From positions 53,731-117,730 of the forward strand of contig CAJTIX010000002.1 in NCBI GenBank assembly GCA_910576795.1: a DNA stretch of 64,000 bases. The letters are read 5' to 3'. A program made the translations under genes and the position numbers. The stretch comes from an uncultured Bacilli bacterium (GTDB lineage Bacteria; Bacillota_I; Bacilli_A; RF39; UBA660). The notes beneath the pieces are model-generated. The model did not search any database and was not told where the DNA came from. It was given only the letters and a program-made list of their open reading frames with translations. Of this stretch, positions 61,418-64,000 are shown in pieces; position 1 is the stretch's first letter; each line of letters opens with the position of its first letter.

Positions 61418-61593
61418 GGAAAAATATTAATTGTTTAATATAAGTCTTATTTTATAAGTAACTATTAGAAATTTAAACACTATATTTACTAGTAATTTAC
61501 TACTCTAAAAATAGAATTCAAATTTTTTCAAAGATTGTTTACAATTTAAGATTTTTATTATAGAATAGCAATAAATTGGGAGAGGGATTTTTT

Positions 61594-62166
61594 ATGGAAG
61601 AAAAAGAACAAACTCTATATGAAATATTAGGTGTACTACCAAATGCAACTTTAAAAGACATTAAAATAGCATATAGAAAAAGAGCAATGGAATATCATCC
61701 AGATGTTAATCCTAATGCAAATAATGAATTTTGCCATAAGATGATGTGTAAAATAAATGAAGCATATAGTATTTTAAGAAATCCTGATTTAAGAATATTA
61801 TACGATGAAACTCTTTACGAAAAAAGTAAGGGTGATACTTCTAGAGAAAATAGTAATCAACCTACAACATCCCAAAAAACATCTGAAAATGAATCACAAA
61901 CAAAAACTTATAAAAGAACAAATAAACCTAATCCAGGACAATATAAGTATTATAACGAAATGGATTTTGATGAGTATATGCAAGAAGAATTTATTGAGTG
62001 GCTTAATGATTTTTCTTATGAATATATAAGATTAGCCTTTGATTATTATAGAAAAGTTAAAAATGATGGCGCTTCAATATTAGAAAAGATTTATGATGGT
62101 TTTGATAGTATTATAGATTATGAAAAAAAATTAACAAATAAAAAAAGAAAATCATATAATTTATAA
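61594..62166 (+). CDS. J-domain protein
   Basis: ATG 61594 follows GGGAGAGGG. The 190-residue protein has an N-terminal J domain (LYEILGVLPNATLKDIKIAY, HPD at 35-37, YSILRNPDLRILYDE). A Thr/Asn/Ser-rich linker and a helical end follow; no zinc centre or DnaJ C-terminal fold is present. It would stimulate a DnaK-type chaperone for an unknown client. Confidence 0.85.
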   Translation: MEEKEQTLYEILGVLPNATLKDIKIAYRKRAMEYHPDVNPNANNEFCHKMMCKINEAYSILRNPDLRILYDETLYEKSKGDTSRENSNQPTTSQKTSENESQTKTYKRTNKPNPGQYKYYNEMDFDEYMQEEFIEWLNDFSYEYIRLAFDYYRKVKNDGASILEKIYDGFDSIIDYEKKLTNKKRKSYNL

Positions 62167-62593
62167 TAATTAGGCTTTTAATAATTAAACAGTAAAATAT
62201 TTTTGCTATATGCTTCATGCTACATAATAAGGGTAATACTATTCCTTATTATGGCGAAGACTTAGTGACTACGCCACTAGCTTCGCTTATAAAGTATATT
62301 TTAATACTATGATTGATATCACATAGTATTTTTTAAATTGATAATACAAAACAATTTCTTAAAATTTACTACTTTTTTACTACCTTTGAAAGCAAAAATA
62401 TGAGAATTATAATAATTTATGTGATTATTCTCTAAAATAAAAATGTTGTAAATGCTTATAAATAAAGGATATAACAACATTTAAGAATATATAAATAGTT
62501 ACTTAAAAAATACTATATTTTTTATTTTAAAATCTTTACTACGAACAACTGTTTGTGTTAAAATAAAAATAGAGATTGATATAATAAGGGTGA
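62167..62593. other. Intergenic region with three adjacent hairpins
   Basis: The 430-base gap has no gene. CATAATAAGG (62223-62232)/CCTTATTATG (62244-62253), then GCGAAG (62254-62259)/CTTCGC (62281-62286) with inner TAGTG/CACTA, then AATACTATG/CATAGTATT with TTTT (62303-62334) as terminator. The first two abut. The rest is AT-rich, with a promoter-like stretch before the Y-family polymerase gene (TTGTGTT..., TAAAAT) near 62550. Confidence 0.45.
62303..62334 (+). terminator. Terminator downstream of the J-domain gene
   Basis: AATACTATG and CATAGTATT pair with a 10-base loop, followed by TTTT. Confidence 0.7.
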
Positions 62594-62597
62594 TATT

Positions 62598-63815
62598 ATG
62601 GAACGAATAATCATGCATATAGATGTCAATAATGCTTTTTTATCATGGAGTGCAGTGGACTTACTAAAGAAAGGATTTGGTTATGATATCCGAGAAAGTT
62701 ATGCAGTGATTGGTGGAGATGAAAAGACAAGAAAGGGTGTCGTTTTGGCCAAAAGTCCTCTTGCTAAAAAAATGGGAATTCAAACAGGTGAAACATTATA
62801 TAGTGCAAGGAAAAAATGTCCAGCGTTGCGAACCTTTCCACCCAATTATCTATGGTATCAAGAAATGTCAAAGAAACTATTTCAATTACTGAGTCAATAC
62901 ACTTGTGACATTGAGATTTTTTCAATTGATGAATGTTTTTTGGATTATGGGAAAGTACAGAATTTATATGGTAATTCTTTGGAATTTGCAAAAAAAATAA
63001 AAGATGAGATTCAAACCACTTTAGGTTTTACGGTTAATATTGGAATTGCTAATAATAAATTGTGTGCAAAAATGGCATCAGATTTCAGTAAACCCAATCA
63101 AATTCATACTTTATTTCAAACAGAAATACAAACAAAAATGCATCCATTACCTATTTCAGATTTATTTGGAGTAGGGAAAAAAAGCAGTGAAAAATTAAAA
63201 AAATTAGGCATTAGAACCATTGGTGCTCTGGCTTTTGAAAATCCAGATCGTCTATACCCTTATTTCAAAAATCAATCGATGAAACTCATTGAAATGGCAA
63301 ATGGAATTGATGAAAGCGAAGTTGTTTCAGTGAAAGAGGAAAACAAAGGAATTAGTAATTCGACCACACTTGAAAAAGATGTTTCTTCTAAAGTAGAATT
63401 GTATCAAGTTTTGGAGTCTCTTTCCAATAATGTTGCTTTGGAATTACGTAGACAAAATAAATATACATATGTCATTTGTGTGCAGTTAAAAGATCAATAT
63501 TTTAGTAGTTATTCCCATCAAAAAAAATTGAAAAATGCCACCAATCTTACCAAGGAAATTTTTGAAATATCTAAATCCCTTTTAGATGAAATGTGGAAAG
63601 GAGAAGCCATCCGTTTGGTTGGAATTCGTTTAGATCATTTGGTCGCAAAGAGTATGCATCAAGTTTCTCTATTTGAAACAGTAGAAAAAAGGGATCAGGA
63701 TGTTACTTTAGAGCGAACACTTGATTCTTTAAAAGAAAAGTATGGACATAAGGTAATTGATACCGCTTCTTTATTGGATGGCAAAAAAGTAGGTTTCAAA
63801 AAATCAAAACATTAA
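62598..63815 (+). CDS. dinB: Y-family DNA polymerase (DinB/UmuC-like)
   Basis: The 405-residue protein has the Y-family signatures: MHIDVNNAFL (catalytic Asp), IGGDEKTRKGVVLAKSPLAK, and SIDECFLDYG (Asp-Glu pair near 111). HhH motifs are in ISDLFGVGKKSSEKLKKLGI, and a little-finger domain follows. It copies damaged DNA with low fidelity. Family members vary in name; the length and motifs are closest to DinB/YqjW-type proteins. Confidence 0.9.
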   Translation: MERIIMHIDVNNAFLSWSAVDLLKKGFGYDIRESYAVIGGDEKTRKGVVLAKSPLAKKMGIQTGETLYSARKKCPALRTFPPNYLWYQEMSKKLFQLLSQYTCDIEIFSIDECFLDYGKVQNLYGNSLEFAKKIKDEIQTTLGFTVNIGIANNKLCAKMASDFSKPNQIHTLFQTEIQTKMHPLPISDLFGVGKKSSEKLKKLGIRTIGALAFENPDRLYPYFKNQSMKLIEMANGIDESEVVSVKEENKGISNSTTLEKDVSSKVELYQVLESLSNNVALELRRQNKYTYVICVQLKDQYFSSYSHQKKLKNATNLTKEIFEISKSLLDEMWKGEAIRLVGIRLDHLVAKSMHQVSLFETVEKRDQDVTLERTLDSLKEKYGHKVIDTASLLDGKKVGFKKSKH

Positions 63816-63937
63816 AAAAACATTACAAACAAAAATTGCATTTCTGCGAAGATTTTATTACAAATTTTTAAAATTTGTAATGGATATTTTTGTTGTAAAA
63901 TAAGGATTAAATCGTTTATATATGACCTCAAAAATAG

Positions 63938-63943
63938 TATAAT
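63938..63943 (+). promoter_or_regulatory. -10 element near the window end
   Basis: TATAAT lies at 63938-63943 with a poor TTTATA about 17 bases upstream. The following sequence has CCTC/GTGGGG pairing and no start codon in view, so it may begin a leader RNA of a gene outside the window. Confidence 0.4.
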
Positions 63944-64000
63944 GGATATAGAGATGTGTATGAACTGTTAAGCGTTCCTCATGAAAGTGGGGTGATGTCT

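Overview
The window is very AT-rich DNA with strong AGGAGG-type ribosome binding sites, tightly packed genes and standard stop codons. UppP, L28, a short DnaE, PadR/DUF1700, MntP/YtaF-like and Tn4451-type genes fit a low-GC Gram-positive bacterium, probably a gut Bacillota of the Erysipelotrichia/RF39 kind. The taxon is inferred from gene content only.

Region 1 (1 to about 29.2 kb, perhaps 31.9 kb) is most of a siphovirus-type prophage, transcribed left to right. It holds: a tail end of early genes (RuvC-like resolvase, a C5-cytosine and an N6-adenine methyltransferase, about 20 small hypothetical genes); an ArpU/sigma-like late regulator; a control region; two tRNAs; terminase, portal and ImmA-like genes; a minor capsid protein fused to a BECR-type nuclease toxin; a third tRNA; scaffold, capsid and connector genes; tail genes, tape measure, and tail proteins with an S74 chaperone and lectin-like ends; and an XhlA/holin/endolysin lysis cassette. 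Integrase, repressor and replication genes are not in the window. Beyond the lysis cassette lie a MazF-like protein, two promoter-terminator small RNAs, two small genes and an orphan LytTR regulator.

Region 2 (about 32 to 42.7 kb) is host chromosome: a PBECR4-like protein behind a G10 tract, PadR plus DUF1700, UppP, an Rpn-type nuclease, an MntP/YtaF-like membrane protein, and a TetR gene divergent from a giant MMPL transporter read in frame into a YhgE-like secreted domain.

Region 3 (42.8 to 47.0 kb) looks like a defence island: a 45-residue protein plus DUF3800, a promoter-terminator RNA just after it, a second RNA on the opposite strand, and an operon of an ApeA-like HEPN protein, an HNH/zinc protein and a small alpha/beta hydrolase. 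Region 4 (47.0 to 53.25 kb) is a Tn4451-like mobilizable element with XRE regulators, relaxase, TnpV and a large serine recombinase broken by a one-base frameshift; it ends near a tRNA-Gly.

Region 5 (53.3 to 64 kb) is host again: a membrane sensor with degenerate GGDEF, a YihY/BrkB protein, a structured RNA candidate, L28, DnaE, an exonuclease-phosphatase family protein, a J-domain protein and a Y-family DNA polymerase.

The most interesting signals are independent small transcripts with near-consensus promoters and terminators (about 15.2, 30.3, 30.4, 43.7 and 43.9 kb), a minus-strand membrane peptide gene at 5.8 kb, two probable non-AUG/GUG/UUG starts (ACG at 20787, ATC at 33502), and the defence island with its two RNAs.
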